NCBI RefSeq assembly: GCF_900090305.1 | Contig: NZ_LT607751.1 | Coordinates: 2,046,001-2,110,000 of the forward strand | DNA length: 64,000 nucleotides | Direction of reading: 5' to 3' | Origin: Micromonospora siamensis | GTDB taxonomy: Bacteria > Actinomycetota > Actinomycetes > Mycobacteriales > Micromonosporaceae | Shown: positions 1 through 11,941 of the stretch, in pieces | Position numbering within the stretch: position 1 is the stretch's first letter | Layout of the letters: every line of letters starts with the position of its first letter | Translations under genes and position numbers: made by a program | The notes under the pieces: generated by a model | Told to the model about the DNA's origin: nothing | Seen by the model: only the letters and a program-made list of their open reading frames with translations | Databases searched by the model: none

Positions 1-316
1 TTGAGCCGGTCGTGCCGGCGGTGCCGGCGGTGCCGGCGGTGCCGTCGAGGAAGTCCGGCGCCCGGCGGGCGTCGGTCAGCGACGGCAGGCTCCCCGCGGC
101 CTCGATCTCCGCGACGATGTTGCGCCAGAGGTGCTCCGGCGGGTCGGGCAGGTCGGCCAGGCCCTGGGTGTCGGCGCCCAGGCCGGCGACGTGCCGCAGG
201 CCCTCCAGTTCGCTCCGGCACTGCGCGCAGGTGTCCAGGTGGCCGGTCTCGCCGTGGTCCGCGTCGCTCTCACCGAGCGCCAGAAAGACCAGCCGCTCGT
301 GGTCCAGGTGCTGCAC
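1..316 (-). CDS. Anti-sigma factor, zinc-finger type (partial, 3' end off window)
   Basis: Reads leftward and runs off the window edge, so only about 105 residues are visible. The start is taken as GTG at 316, with GGGAGG about 7-9 bases upstream; this overlaps the end of the sigma gene by 47 bases. The amino-terminal part has the H-x3-C-x2-C pattern of zinc-binding anti-sigma domains (HLDTCAQCRSEL, near residues 26-37). In that family the cytoplasmic domain holds an ECF sigma factor until an envelope or redox signal releases it. The last visible residues are an Ala-Gly-Thr low-complexity run encoded by a 9-base tandem repeat, probably the linker to a membrane segment and outer domain that are not visible. 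Family call is good; the signal sensed is unknown. Confidence 0.8.
   Translation of the reverse strand, partial: MQHLDHERLVFLALGESDADHGETGHLDTCAQCRSELEGLRHVAGLGADTQGLADLPDPPEHLWRNIVAEIEAAGSLPSLTDARRAPDFLDGTAGTAGTAGTTGS
12..43. repeat. 9-bp tandem repeat inside the anti-sigma gene
   Basis: Three exact copies of GTGCCGGCG (12-38) followed by a partial copy. On the coding (minus) strand it gives repeating Ala-Gly-Thr. Confidence 0.85.
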
Positions 317-923
317 CGTCCACCTCCCATCTGCGTTTCAGACTCGCCATGCCGCGCCGGATGTGACTCTTCACCGTGCCCAGCGGCACCCCTGTCACGG
401 TGGCTATCTGCTGGTGTGTCAGGTCGTCGTAGAAGGCCAGCTCCAGCATCCGGCGTTGGTCCTCCGGGAGCCGGGCCAGCTCGTCGGCGACCACCAGGCG
501 GTCGACCACGGCGTCCGGGTCCGGCCCGGTGGAGACCGGCTCGGGCAGCTGCCGGACCGTCTCCACCACCCGGGTCTCCCGGGCCGCGGCGCGGATCCGG
601 TCGATCACCTTGCGCCGGCCGATCCCGAGCAGCCACCCGATCAGTGATCCCTTGTCGGGGTCGAAGGTGTCCCGCCCGAGCCAGGCCGCCACGAAGGTGG
701 CCTGGGTGACGTCCTCCGCGTCGCTGCGGTTGACCAGTGTGCTGGTGGCCAGGTGGAGCACCGCGCGGCCGTACCGGTCGTACGCCTCGCGCAGCGCCAT
801 GTCGTCGCCGGCCCGGAACCGCTGGGCCAGATCGTCGTCCGTCGGCGGCGGATCAGGTTCCTGCCGTACCGCCGTCACCGGGCGGCTCGCCTTCCGTGGG
901 GCATGCCCGACTGTAACGCTCAC
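270..923 (-). CDS. ECF (sigma-70 family) RNA polymerase sigma factor
   Basis: 217 residues with a GTG start preceded by a purine-rich GAGGGGCGAGG site. Region 2 lies around residues 33-100 (RFRAGDDMALREAYDRYG), and region 4 with a helix-turn-helix around 150-195 (LTHQQIATVTGVPLGTVKSH). There is no region 3, which is the ECF pattern. It should direct RNA polymerase to a small regulon under control of the anti-sigma factor encoded just downstream and overlapping. The gene is divergent from the DUF4397-sortase pair, so that pair is a natural target, but I could not identify a convincing ECF promoter in the spacer. ECF subgroup not assigned. Confidence 0.9.
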   Translation of the reverse strand: MSVTVGHAPRKASRPVTAVRQEPDPPPTDDDLAQRFRAGDDMALREAYDRYGRAVLHLATSTLVNRSDAEDVTQATFVAAWLGRDTFDPDKGSLIGWLLGIGRRKVIDRIRAAARETRVVETVRQLPEPVSTGPDPDAVVDRLVVADELARLPEDQRRMLELAFYDDLTHQQIATVTGVPLGTVKSHIRRGMASLKRRWEVDGAAPGPRAAGLSGAR

Positions 924-1117
924 AGCCCTCGCCCCTCTTCCCCGGCCGCCGTGTTGACAGCTTGCTCACCTGCTCTTCGTCGCCGGACCCCGATCCGGAT
1001 GCGGTCGAAGAAAAGAAAAAGAAATCCTTGCGGGCCGCATCCGTGGGTCCGGGAGCCGGCGTAACCCGTTCTGCAAGCCAGGCCTGACGAATCAGCAGTT
1101 ATCACCAGGAGGCAGAC

Positions 1118-1948
1118 ATGCAGCTCTCGAACTTCCGTCGGGTCGCCGCGGGTGGCGCGGCCGCCGCCCTGACCTTCGCCGGCGTCGGCGCGGCCACCGC
1201 CACTCCCGCCTTCGCCGCCTCGTCCAAGGTCTCCGTCGTGCACGGCATCCCGGACACCCCGGTCGACGTCTACGTCAACGGCAAGAAGACGCTCAACAAC
1301 TTCAAGCCCGGCACGGTGGCCGGCCCGCTGACCCTCCCCGAGGGCGAGTACGACATCACGCTGACCAAGCCGGGCGAGGCGATCGACAAGGCGATCCTCA
1401 AGGTCGACGACGCCGAGGTGCCGGGCGGGGCGAACATCAGCCTCGCCGCCCACCTGAGCGCCGACGGCAAGCCGGAGATCACCCCGTTCGTCAACGACAC
1501 CAGCAAGGTCGGCGCGGGCAAGGCCCGGCTGATCGTCCGGCACACCGCCGCCGCCCCGGCGGTGGACGTGCGGGCCGGCGGCAAGCCCGTCTTCGAGAAC
1601 CTCACCAACCCGAAGGAGGCCAAGGCCGACGTCGACGCCGGCACCGTCAAGGCGGACGTGGTGCTCGCCGGCACCGACACCGTCGCGATCGGCCCGGCCG
1701 ACCTCGACCTGAAGGAGGGCACCGCCACCATCGTCTACGCCATCGGCTCCGCCAAGGACAAGAACCTCGGCGTGGTCGCGCAGACCATCACCGGCCTGCA
1801 CTCGGCCCCGCACGGCGTGCCCAGCGGCACCGGCGGCCAGGCCGGCACCGGCGTGGACGCCTGGTGGTACGCGCTGGCCGGCGCCGGCGTGCTGCTGCTG
1901 GTCGGCGGCGGGGCGCGGGTGGCCACCGCCCGCACCGGACGCAAGTGA
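1118..1948 (+). CDS. Secreted DUF4397-domain protein with C-terminal membrane anchor
   Basis: 276 residues. ATG is preceded by AGGAGG at an ideal distance. There is a clear signal peptide (residues 1-33, ending APAFAAS), then a DUF4397-like region (about 36-200; VVHGIPDTPVDVYVNG is typical), a Gly/Ser/Thr-rich linker, one hydrophobic segment near 248-267 and a basic tail (RTGRK). The protein should sit outside the membrane, anchored by its carboxy end. The tail looks like a cell-wall sorting signal (spacer, hydrophobic stretch, positive tail), but no LPxTG or LAxTG pentapeptide is visible. The next gene, a sortase, starts almost at its stop codon. DUF4397 has no settled biochemical function. 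Confidence 0.85.
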   Translation: MQLSNFRRVAAGGAAAALTFAGVGAATATPAFAASSKVSVVHGIPDTPVDVYVNGKKTLNNFKPGTVAGPLTLPEGEYDITLTKPGEAIDKAILKVDDAEVPGGANISLAAHLSADGKPEITPFVNDTSKVGAGKARLIVRHTAAAPAVDVRAGGKPVFENLTNPKEAKADVDAGTVKADVVLAGTDTVAIGPADLDLKEGTATIVYAIGSAKDKNLGVVAQTITGLHSAPHGVPSGTGGQAGTGVDAWWYALAGAGVLLLVGGGARVATARTGRK

Positions 1949-1950
1949 CG

Positions 1951-2628
1951 ATGCGGCACCGCGGGGCGCTGGCGGCGATGGCCGCCGGCGCCGCCGCGCT
2001 GACCGTGGCGACCGTCGTGGCCTGCGGGTCGGGCCCGGCAGAGAACGTGGGCGCCGACGAGGTGACCGCCCTGGCCGGTGCCACCGGCACGCCGGCCCCC
2101 AGCGCCACCGCGTCGGCGGCCGGGGCGGGGACGTCGTCCGTGCCGATCAGCGAGGGCACCCTGCCCGCGGGCGGCGCCACCGTCCCACCCGCCCGACTGG
2201 TCATCCCGGCGATCGACGTCACCGCCACGGTGAAGCCGGTCGGGGTCAACGCGCGGACCAACGAGTTCGAGGTGCCGCCCAGTGTCGACGTGATCGGCTG
2301 GTACCGGTACGGCCCCGGGCTGGAGGCCGACGCCGGATCGGTGGTGATCGCCGGGCACGTGGACAGCGCCGACCAGGGCAAGGGGGCGTTCTTCCGGCTC
2401 CGGGAGCTGGACCGCGGGGACACCCTCACCGCCACCGGCACCGACGGGAAGCCCCGGGCGTACCGGGTGGTGGCCCGGGAGGAGTACGTCAAGTCCAAGA
2501 TCCCGCTGGACAAGTACTTCGCCCGGGACGGCAAGCCGCGGCTCACGCTGATCACCTGTGGCGGCCCGTTCGACCCGGCCACCCGGCACTACCGCGACAA
2601 CATCGTGGTGACCGCGGTGCCGGCCTGA
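1951..2628 (+). CDS. Sortase (class E/F-like), lipoprotein-like N terminus
   Basis: 225 residues from ATG 1951. GTG 1945, which overlaps the upstream stop, is an in-frame alternative, and no Shine-Dalgarno is seen, so translation is probably coupled to the DUF4397 gene. The catalytic triad of the family is visible: His in VIAGHVDS (near residue 135), Cys in TLITCGG (near 200), Arg in ATRHYRD (near 212). Sortases cleave a sorting signal and transfer the protein to the cell wall or another acceptor. The start has a hydrophobic segment ending VVAC, which fits a lipobox, so it may be lipid-anchored outside the membrane. Coupling to the upstream anchored protein suggests that protein is its substrate (inference). 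Confidence 0.88.
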   Translation: MRHRGALAAMAAGAAALTVATVVACGSGPAENVGADEVTALAGATGTPAPSATASAAGAGTSSVPISEGTLPAGGATVPPARLVIPAIDVTATVKPVGVNARTNEFEVPPSVDVIGWYRYGPGLEADAGSVVIAGHVDSADQGKGAFFRLRELDRGDTLTATGTDGKPRAYRVVAREEYVKSKIPLDKYFARDGKPRLTLITCGGPFDPATRHYRDNIVVTAVPA

Positions 2629-2642
2629 GCCGCCCCGACGTG

Positions 2643-2680
2643 ACCCCCCGGACGCGGATGCCCTCCGGCGTCCGGGGGGT
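2643..2680 (+). terminator. Hairpin terminator after the sortase gene
   Basis: Perfect 13-bp inverted repeat (ACCCCCCGGACGC / GCGTCCGGGGGGT) with a 12-base loop, 15 bases after the sortase stop. No T tract, as usual in high-GC actinomycetes. Confidence 0.8.
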
Positions 2681-2694
2681 CCCGCCCCGGTCAG

Positions 2695-2700
2695 TACGCT
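2695..2700 (+). promoter_or_regulatory. -10 box (TACGCT) for a leaderless cysteine desulfurase mRNA
   Basis: TACGCT ends 8 bases before the ATG and there is no Shine-Dalgarno between them, the layout of actinobacterial leaderless transcripts. Confidence 0.5.
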
Positions 2701-2708
2701 GACCCCTG

Positions 2709-3884
2709 ATGGCATACCTGGATCACGCGGCGACGACTCCGATGCTCGACGAGGCACTGGAGGCGTACGTCGCCACGTCGCGCGAGGTCGGCAACGCGTC
2801 GTCCCTGCACGCGGCCGGCCGGCGGGCCCGCCGGCGGGTGGAGGAGTCCCGCGAGCGGGTGGCCGCCGCGCTGGGCGCCCGCCCCTCCGAGGTGATCTTC
2901 ACCGGCGGCGGCACGGAGAGCGACAACCTCGCCGTCAAGGGCATCTTCTGGGCCCGGCGCGGCGACGATCCCGGGCGGCGACGGGTGGTCTCCAGCGCGG
3001 TCGAGCACCACGCCGTGCTCGACGCGGTGGACTGGCTCGTCGGCCACGAGGGCGCCGAGGTGGGCTGGCTGCCGGTGGACGCCGCCGGCCGGCTCGACCC
3101 GGAGGCGCTGCGGGCGGAACTCGCCGCCCACGGCGACCGGGTGGCAGTGGTCACCGCGATGTGGGCGAACAACGAGGTCGGCACCGTGCAACCGGTCACC
3201 GCGCTGGCGGCGGTCGCCGCCGAGCACGGGGTGCCGTTCCACACCGACGCGATCCAGGCCGTCGGTCAGGTTCCCGTCGACTTCGCCGCCAGCGGCGTGT
3301 CGGCGCTCACCGTCACCGGGCACAAGCTCGGCGGGCCCACCGGCGTCGGCGCGCTGCTGCTCGGCCGGGACGTCGCGGCCACGCCGCTGCTGCACGGCGG
3401 CGGCCAGGAACGCGACGTCCGTTCCGGCACGCTGGACACCGCCGGCATCGTGGCCTTCGCCGTCGCCGTGGAGACGGTGGTCAAGGGCCAGCAGGAGTAC
3501 GCCGCCCGGGTGGCCGCCCTCCGCGACGACCTGGTGCGCCGGGTCCGGGAGGCGGTGCCCGAGGTGGTCTTCAACGGAGCCCCGGCCGACCGGCTGCCCG
3601 GTAACGCCCACTTCTCGTTCCCCGGCTGCGAGGGGGACGCCCTGCTGCTCCTGCTCGACGCCCAGGGCATCGCCTGCTCCACCGGCTCGGCCTGCTCCGC
3701 GGGGGTGGCTCAGCCGTCGCACGTGCTGCTGGCGATGGGCGCCGACGACGACCGGGCCCGTTCGTCGCTGCGCTTCTCGCTCGGCCACACCAGCACCCCC
3801 GCCGAGGTGGACGCCCTCATCGCCGCCCTCCCGGCCGCCGTCGACCGCGCCCGCCGCGCCGCCGCCCTCCGTACCCCCCGCTAG
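2709..3884 (+). CDS. Cysteine desulfurase (IscS/NifS family)
   Basis: 391 residues, the usual size. A pyridoxal-phosphate enzyme that takes sulfur from L-cysteine as a persulfide for tRNA thiolation and Fe-S clusters. Seen in the sequence: YLDHAATTP at the start, the PLP-binding lysine in [11 protein letters not shown] (near residue 205), and the persulfide cysteine loop [10 protein letters not shown] (near 325-332), which marks the IscS/NifS class rather than SufS. It lies upstream of mnmA on the same strand, separated only by a gene on the other strand. IscS feeding sulfur to MnmA is established in other bacteria, so the pair probably serves 2-thiouridine formation. The start is fixed by a leaderless -10 box. 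Confidence 0.95.
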   Translation: MAYLDHAATTPMLDEALEAYVATSREVGNASSLHAAGRRARRRVEESRERVAAALGARPSEVIFTGGGTESDNLAVKGIFWARRGDDPGRRRVVSSAVEHHAVLDAVDWLVGHEGAEVGWLPVDAAGRLDPEALRAELAAHGDRVAVVTAMWANNEVGTVQPVTALAAVAAEHGVPFHTDAIQAVGQVPVDFAASGVSALTVTGHKLGGPTGVGALLLGRDVAATPLLHGGGQERDVRSGTLDTAGIVAFAVAVETVVKGQQEYAARVAALRDDLVRRVREAVPEVVFNGAPADRLPGNAHFSFPGCEGDALLLLLDAQGIACSTGSACSAGVAQPSHVLLAMGADDDRARSSLRFSLGHTSTPAEVDALIAALPAAVDRARRAAALRTPR

Positions 3885-3905
3885 CCGACCTCCCGCGCCC
3901 GCTGG

Positions 3906-4823
3906 TCACGCGTACGCGAGCAGGAAGTCGACCGTGGCCGTGCCGATGGGCAGACCCGCCGGGTTGGGCAGGGCGAGCTGGCTGTTCAGGACGTAGAACC
4001 CGCCGCTACCGACCAGCCGGGGGGTCACCGCCAGGATCTGGTCGCCCATCGCCGCCCCGGTCGGCCGCACCACGTAGTCGCGCAGCAGCGTGAAGAGGTT
4101 CGTGTTGAGGGTCGCTACGCGCAGCACCCGGTAGGTCCGGTAGGGGGAGACCGCCGCCGAGGCCGACACACCCAGGATCGGGACGAACTGGTTCCGCCAT
4201 CTGGTCGGGTCGTTGGTGATCGTGCTGTCGTACTGGTTGAGCTGCGTCTGGATGCCCGAGTGGATGCCGGCCAGGTGGATGTGGAGCTGGTCCTGCTGCC
4301 GGGCGGCGACCGAGTTGATCCCCAGGCCGATGGTCGGGTAGACCACATGCCCCGGTTGGCCGGCCTGCGCGTTGTTCCACGCGTCCAGCCAGTAGTTCGG
4401 CGCCGCCGTGGTGGCGATCCACGGGCACTCGATGCCGCTGACCCGGCAGGTCGGGACCAGCAGGTAGTTGTGGGTGTTGGTGGGAAAGCCGCGCAACACG
4501 ACGTAGGTGGAGGTCACCGACAGGCAGTCGACGAACGGTGGCGGAGACGCGGCACCCGTGCAGACCTGCACCCGCTCCCACAGCTCGTACCGAGGGCCAC
4601 TGTCGCTGGGCCTGCCGCACAGCGCGGAGGGGGTCGGGCAGGATCCGGCGCCTGGGGCGCCGAGGTCCGGCGGGGGAAGGTCGTGGCCCTGCCCGCCGTC
4701 GTCCAGCCCTCCGTCGGCCAGCGCCCGGCCCGCCCCCACCAGGCCCAGCAGCCCCGCGCCGGCCGCCCCGGAGAGCCGGACGAAGTGCCGCCTGTCCACC
4801 TTGCTCGTCCCGTTGCCGCCCAA
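3906..4823 (-). CDS. cdh: CDP-diacylglycerol diphosphatase, Tat-exported
   Basis: 305 residues from the proposed TTG start at 4823, which has GGAGGG six bases upstream; longer in-frame starts (to 4886) exist but lack a site. The amino end has a twin-arginine signal (DRRHFVRLSGAAGAGLLGL, near residues 11-29). The mature part matches the CDP-diacylglycerol pyrophosphatase family (HIT-like fold): THNYLLVPT, then IGLGINSVAARQQDQLHIH carrying the His-x-His active-site pattern. The known E. coli enzyme cleaves CDP-diacylglycerol to phosphatidate and CMP. Here the Tat signal implies action on the outside of the membrane. A candidate -10 (TATTCT on this strand, plus-strand 4925-4930) lies in an AT-rich patch upstream. 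In-cell substrate not proven. Confidence 0.8.
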   Translation of the reverse strand: MGGNGTSKVDRRHFVRLSGAAGAGLLGLVGAGRALADGGLDDGGQGHDLPPPDLGAPGAGSCPTPSALCGRPSDSGPRYELWERVQVCTGAASPPPFVDCLSVTSTYVVLRGFPTNTHNYLLVPTCRVSGIECPWIATTAAPNYWLDAWNNAQAGQPGHVVYPTIGLGINSVAARQQDQLHIHLAGIHSGIQTQLNQYDSTITNDPTRWRNQFVPILGVSASAAVSPYRTYRVLRVATLNTNLFTLLRDYVVRPTGAAMGDQILAVTPRLVGSGGFYVLNSQLALPNPAGLPIGTATVDFLLAYA

Positions 4824-5101
4824 GGTCGCCCTCCAGAAAGTGGTCCGATGAGACGCGTCGCCCAAGGCCACCCGCACGTCGGGCACGGGCCGGGAAAACG
4901 CGAATGTAAGCCATGAACACGTTCAGAATAGGACTAAAGTGCCTATTGGTGACTTGTTGGTCGAGGAGGATCCCCTGATCGTGTCGTGGCGGGGGCGTCC
5001 GTACCGCCGGAAGGGTGGCGAGTGACGCACGGGGGTGCGCGGGGGAGGGAGTGACGGGTCGGGGTGGCTAGGCTTGGGCAGGGCGTGAAGGGGGTGTGGT
5101 C

Positions 5102-6175
5102 GTGAGGGTTCTGGCGGCGATGTCGGGCGGGGTGGACTCCGCGGTGGCCGCGGCGCGCGCGGTGGAGGCCGGGCACGACGTGACCGGCGTGCATCTTGCG
5201 CTGGCCCGCAACCCGCAGACCTACCGCACCGGCGCCCGGGGCTGCTGCACCCTGGAGGACTCCCGGGACGCCCGCCGGGCCGCCGACGTGATCGGCATCC
5301 CGTTCTACGTCTGGGACATGGCCGACCGGTTCCACGAGGACGTCGTGGACGACTTCGTCGCCGAGTACGCGGCCGGTCGTACCCCGAATCCCTGCCTGCG
5401 CTGCAACGAGAAGATCAAGTTCGCCGCGGTGCTGGACCGGGCGGTCGCCCTGGGCTTCGACGCCGTGGTCACCGGCCACCACGCCCGGCTCGGCGCCGAC
5501 GGGCTGCTGCGGCGCAGCGTGGACCTGCCCAAGGACCAGTCGTACGTGCTGGCGGTGCTGACCCGCGAGCAGCTGGACCGGTCGATCTTCCCGCTGGGCG
5601 ACTCCACCAAGGCCGAGGTCCGCGCGGAGGCCGCCCGGCGCGGCCTGGCCGTGGCCGACAAGCCCGACTCGCACGACATCTGCTTCATCGCCGACGGCGA
5701 CACCCGGGGCTTCCTCGCCCAGCGGCTCGGCGAGGCCCCCGGTGACGTGGTCGACGCGCTCACCGGAGCGGTGGTCGGCAGCCACGCCGGCGCGTACGCC
5801 TACACCGTCGGCCAGCGGCGCGGCCTGCACCTGGACCGGCCCGCCCCGGACGGCCGACCCCGCTACGTGCTTTCCATCACCCCGAAGACCAACACGGTGA
5901 CCGTCGGCCCGGCCGAGGCGCTGGAGGTCTCGTCGGTACGCGCGCAGCGTCCGGTCTGGACCGGCGGCGAGCGGCCCACCGGCCCGGTCGAGTGCGAGGT
6001 GCAGCTGCGGGCGCACGGCGACGTGGTCCCGGCGACCGTGGAGCTCTCCGCCGACGGGCTCGCCGCGCAGCTGCGCCGCCCGGTACGCGGCGTGGCGGCC
6101 GGCCAGGCGATCGTGGCGTACCGGCCGGATCCGGCCGGTGACGTGGTGCTCGGCTCCGCCACCATCACCGGCTGA
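5102..6175 (+). CDS. mnmA: tRNA-specific 2-thiouridylase MnmA
   Basis: 357 residues from GTG 5102 (GAAGGGG about 8 bases upstream; GTG 5096 is an in-frame alternative). Forms s2U34 in Lys, Glu and Gln tRNAs with ATP and a persulfide relay. Seen: PP-loop MSGGVDSAV (residues 7-15), catalytic Cys pair in NPCLRCN (near 97-101) and [10 protein letters not shown] (near 193-200), and the GQRRGL motif of the central domain followed by the C-terminal beta-barrel. A short -10-like box TAGGCT lies at 5069-5074. Functionally linked to the cysteine desulfurase 1.2 kb upstream. Confidence 0.95.
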   Translation: MRVLAAMSGGVDSAVAAARAVEAGHDVTGVHLALARNPQTYRTGARGCCTLEDSRDARRAADVIGIPFYVWDMADRFHEDVVDDFVAEYAAGRTPNPCLRCNEKIKFAAVLDRAVALGFDAVVTGHHARLGADGLLRRSVDLPKDQSYVLAVLTREQLDRSIFPLGDSTKAEVRAEAARRGLAVADKPDSHDICFIADGDTRGFLAQRLGEAPGDVVDALTGAVVGSHAGAYAYTVGQRRGLHLDRPAPDGRPRYVLSITPKTNTVTVGPAEALEVSSVRAQRPVWTGGERPTGPVECEVQLRAHGDVVPATVELSADGLAAQLRRPVRGVAAGQAIVAYRPDPAGDVVLGSATITG

Positions 6176-6495
6176 GCGGCCCACCCGTCGGGCCGGGCCG
6201 TCCGGGACGTTGCCGCCCGTCGCTACCGACCTGAAGGCGTGAACGACTCGCCCGGAGCGTCGCAGTGCGGGGGCGCGGCAGGCGCGCGCCGCGCCGACAG
6301 CGCCGCCCCCGTCGCAGAGCCACACCGAGCGCCGCCCCCTGAGTCGTCGGCGCTCTCAAGTCTGTAGCGACCGCGAGCGGCCGTACCGGGCGCCGGCGGG
6401 CCCTCCCCGGAGCCGGGACCGGACCACGGCCGGGACGCCGTGCGGCTCCGACCGCCCCGGGCTGGCGGGAGCGGGAAAGCGGCTACCCTTCGGCC
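6176..6495. other. 320-base spacer without a supported gene
   Basis: Holds only a short GGCCC...GGGCC hairpin just after mnmA and, at its right end, the -10 box of the next gene. The small open frames on the minus strand have no ribosome site or recognisable sequence. Confidence 0.5.
6484..6489 (+). promoter_or_regulatory. -10 box (TACCCT), leaderless start
   Basis: TACCCT lies 6 bases before the GTG start with no Shine-Dalgarno, consistent with a leaderless mRNA. Confidence 0.5.
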
Positions 6496-7500
6496 GTGAC
6501 CGATCACTCCTGGCCCTGGCCCACCGGCGCGGCGACCGGCATCGGTTCGCTGCCCGGCACCGACATCGCCGAGGCGCAGCGGATCGTCCTCGGTGAGCTG
6601 CCCGCCCTGCCGCACCTGCCCGAGCTGCCGGCCCGAGGACCCGGGGCCGACATGATCGGCCGGACCGGCGGCCTGCTGGTGGAGCTGCCGGTCGAGCTGT
6701 ACGCGGCCCGCTGGCGGATCGCCCCTCGCCCCGGCCGTGACCTGCGGCGCGCCCGCGACCTGATGGAACGCGACCTGGACCAGCTCGCCGAGCAGGCCGA
6801 GGAGTACGCCGGTCCGGTGAAGATCCAGGCCGCGGGACCGTTCACCATGGCCGCGGCGGTCGAGTTGCCGATCGGCGGCCGGTTGCTGCGCGACCCGGGT
6901 GCGGTGCGGGACCTCGCCGGCTCGCTCGCCGACGGGCTGCGCGCCCACGTCGAGGCGGTCACCCGCCGGCTGCCCCGCGCGTCGGTGCTGCTCCAGCTGG
7001 ACGAGCCGGCGCTGCCGACGGTGCTCGCCGGCCGGGTGCCCACCGAGAGCGGCCTCGGCACCTACCGGCCGGTCGAGGCGGAGGTGGTCCGCGCCCTGGT
7101 CGGCTCCGTGATCACCGCGGCCGGGGTGCCGACCGTGGTGCACTGCTGCGCGCCGGACGTGCCGCTGGAGCTGCTCCGCTCCGCCGGGGCGGTGGGCGTC
7201 GCGCTCGACCTCGGCCTGGTCCGGGACCTCGATCCGCTCGGCGAGGCGCTGGACGCCGGGCTCGGGCTGTTCGCCGGGGCCGTGCCCACGCTCACCCCGC
7301 TGCCGGGCCGCCCGCCCACCTCGGCCGAGGTCGCCGACCGGGTACGCCGGGTCTGGGACCGCCTCGGGTTCCCCCGCCGACGCCTGCCCGAGCAGGTGGT
7401 CGTCACCCCCGCGTGCGGCCTGGCCGGGGTCACCCCGGCGTACGCCCGGGCGGCGCTGGCCGCCTGCCGGGACGCCGGACGGCGGCTCACCGAGGAGTGA
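6496..7500 (+). CDS. MetE-like cobalamin-independent methionine synthase catalytic-domain protein
   Basis: 334 residues, about the size of the C-terminal catalytic half of MetE alone (full MetE is about 750). The TIM-barrel family pattern is present: GIGSLPG near the start, LQLDEPALP near 170, and the zinc ligands His-Cys in VVHCCAP (near 214-217) and Cys in TPACGLAG (near 305). MetE moves a methyl group from 5-methyltetrahydrofolate to homocysteine. Single-domain relatives in actinobacteria and archaea are annotated as methionine synthases, though some use other methyl donors. The N-terminal folate-binding half is absent, so the donor is uncertain. It stands alone on a leaderless transcript. 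Confidence 0.8.
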   Translation: MTDHSWPWPTGAATGIGSLPGTDIAEAQRIVLGELPALPHLPELPARGPGADMIGRTGGLLVELPVELYAARWRIAPRPGRDLRRARDLMERDLDQLAEQAEEYAGPVKIQAAGPFTMAAAVELPIGGRLLRDPGAVRDLAGSLADGLRAHVEAVTRRLPRASVLLQLDEPALPTVLAGRVPTESGLGTYRPVEAEVVRALVGSVITAAGVPTVVHCCAPDVPLELLRSAGAVGVALDLGLVRDLDPLGEALDAGLGLFAGAVPTLTPLPGRPPTSAEVADRVRRVWDRLGFPRRRLPEQVVVTPACGLAGVTPAYARAALAACRDAGRRLTEE

Positions 7501-7543
7501 TCGACCGGTTTTCCTGTCGTACCGGGTGGGCAGGATGGCGGGC

Positions 7544-7912
7544 ATGGTGGGAAGACTGCGTTCAGTGGTGATCGACACTCCGGATCCGCGCGGCCTGGCG
7601 GCCTTCTACGGCCAACTGCTCGGGCTGCCGTTGATCGAGGACAACTCGGACGGTGACGACTGGGTGGTCCTGGGCGGCCCGCCCGGGCACCTGCCGCGGC
7701 TCGCCTTCCAGAAGGCGCTCGACCTGCGTCCGCCGGCCTGGCCGGACCCGGAGCGGCCGCAGCAATTCCACATCGACGTCACCGTCGATGACATCGAGGT
7801 CGCCGAGAAGCAGGCGCTGGAGCTGGGCGCGCGGCGGCTGCCCGGCGACGGGGAGGGCTTCCGGGTCTACGCCGACCCGTCGGGGCACCCGTTCTGCCTC
7901 TGCTGGGACTGA
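7544..7912 (+). CDS. VOC-family (glyoxalase/bleomycin-resistance-like) protein
   Basis: 122 residues from ATG 7544 (AGGA at good spacing; ATG 7535 possible). Two beta-alpha-beta-beta-beta modules: VVIDTPDPRGLAAFYGQLLG at the start and FHIDVTVDDIEVAEKQALELG in the middle, ending DPSGHPFCLCWD. This is the vicinal-oxygen-chelate fold. His and Glu/Asp ligands could bind a metal, but substrate cannot be read from the sequence. Members range from glyoxalases to antibiotic-binding proteins. Confidence 0.85.
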   Translation: MVGRLRSVVIDTPDPRGLAAFYGQLLGLPLIEDNSDGDDWVVLGGPPGHLPRLAFQKALDLRPPAWPDPERPQQFHIDVTVDDIEVAEKQALELGARRLPGDGEGFRVYADPSGHPFCLCWD

Positions 7913-7964
7913 CCGGCGACGTGCGGCGGGCGGGGAGTTGACCGCGCCGGGCATCATCACGGGC

Positions 7965-11794
<3,830 letters not shown>

Positions 11795-11941
11795 GCCGTT
11801 CCGGGCCGGAGCGCGTATACCAACTTAATTACGACTACGACCGATTCGTGACTGTCGCATCGGAAAACCCCCCGCACAGGGCGTTTCATTGGGACACGGT
11901 GGGGTGACCATCCCACCACGGCCGGTGGAACGGGAGGTGCG

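Noticed and set aside
6165..6359. 64-codon minus-strand frame after mnmA
   Set aside because: Arg-rich, no ribosome site, no family resemblance.
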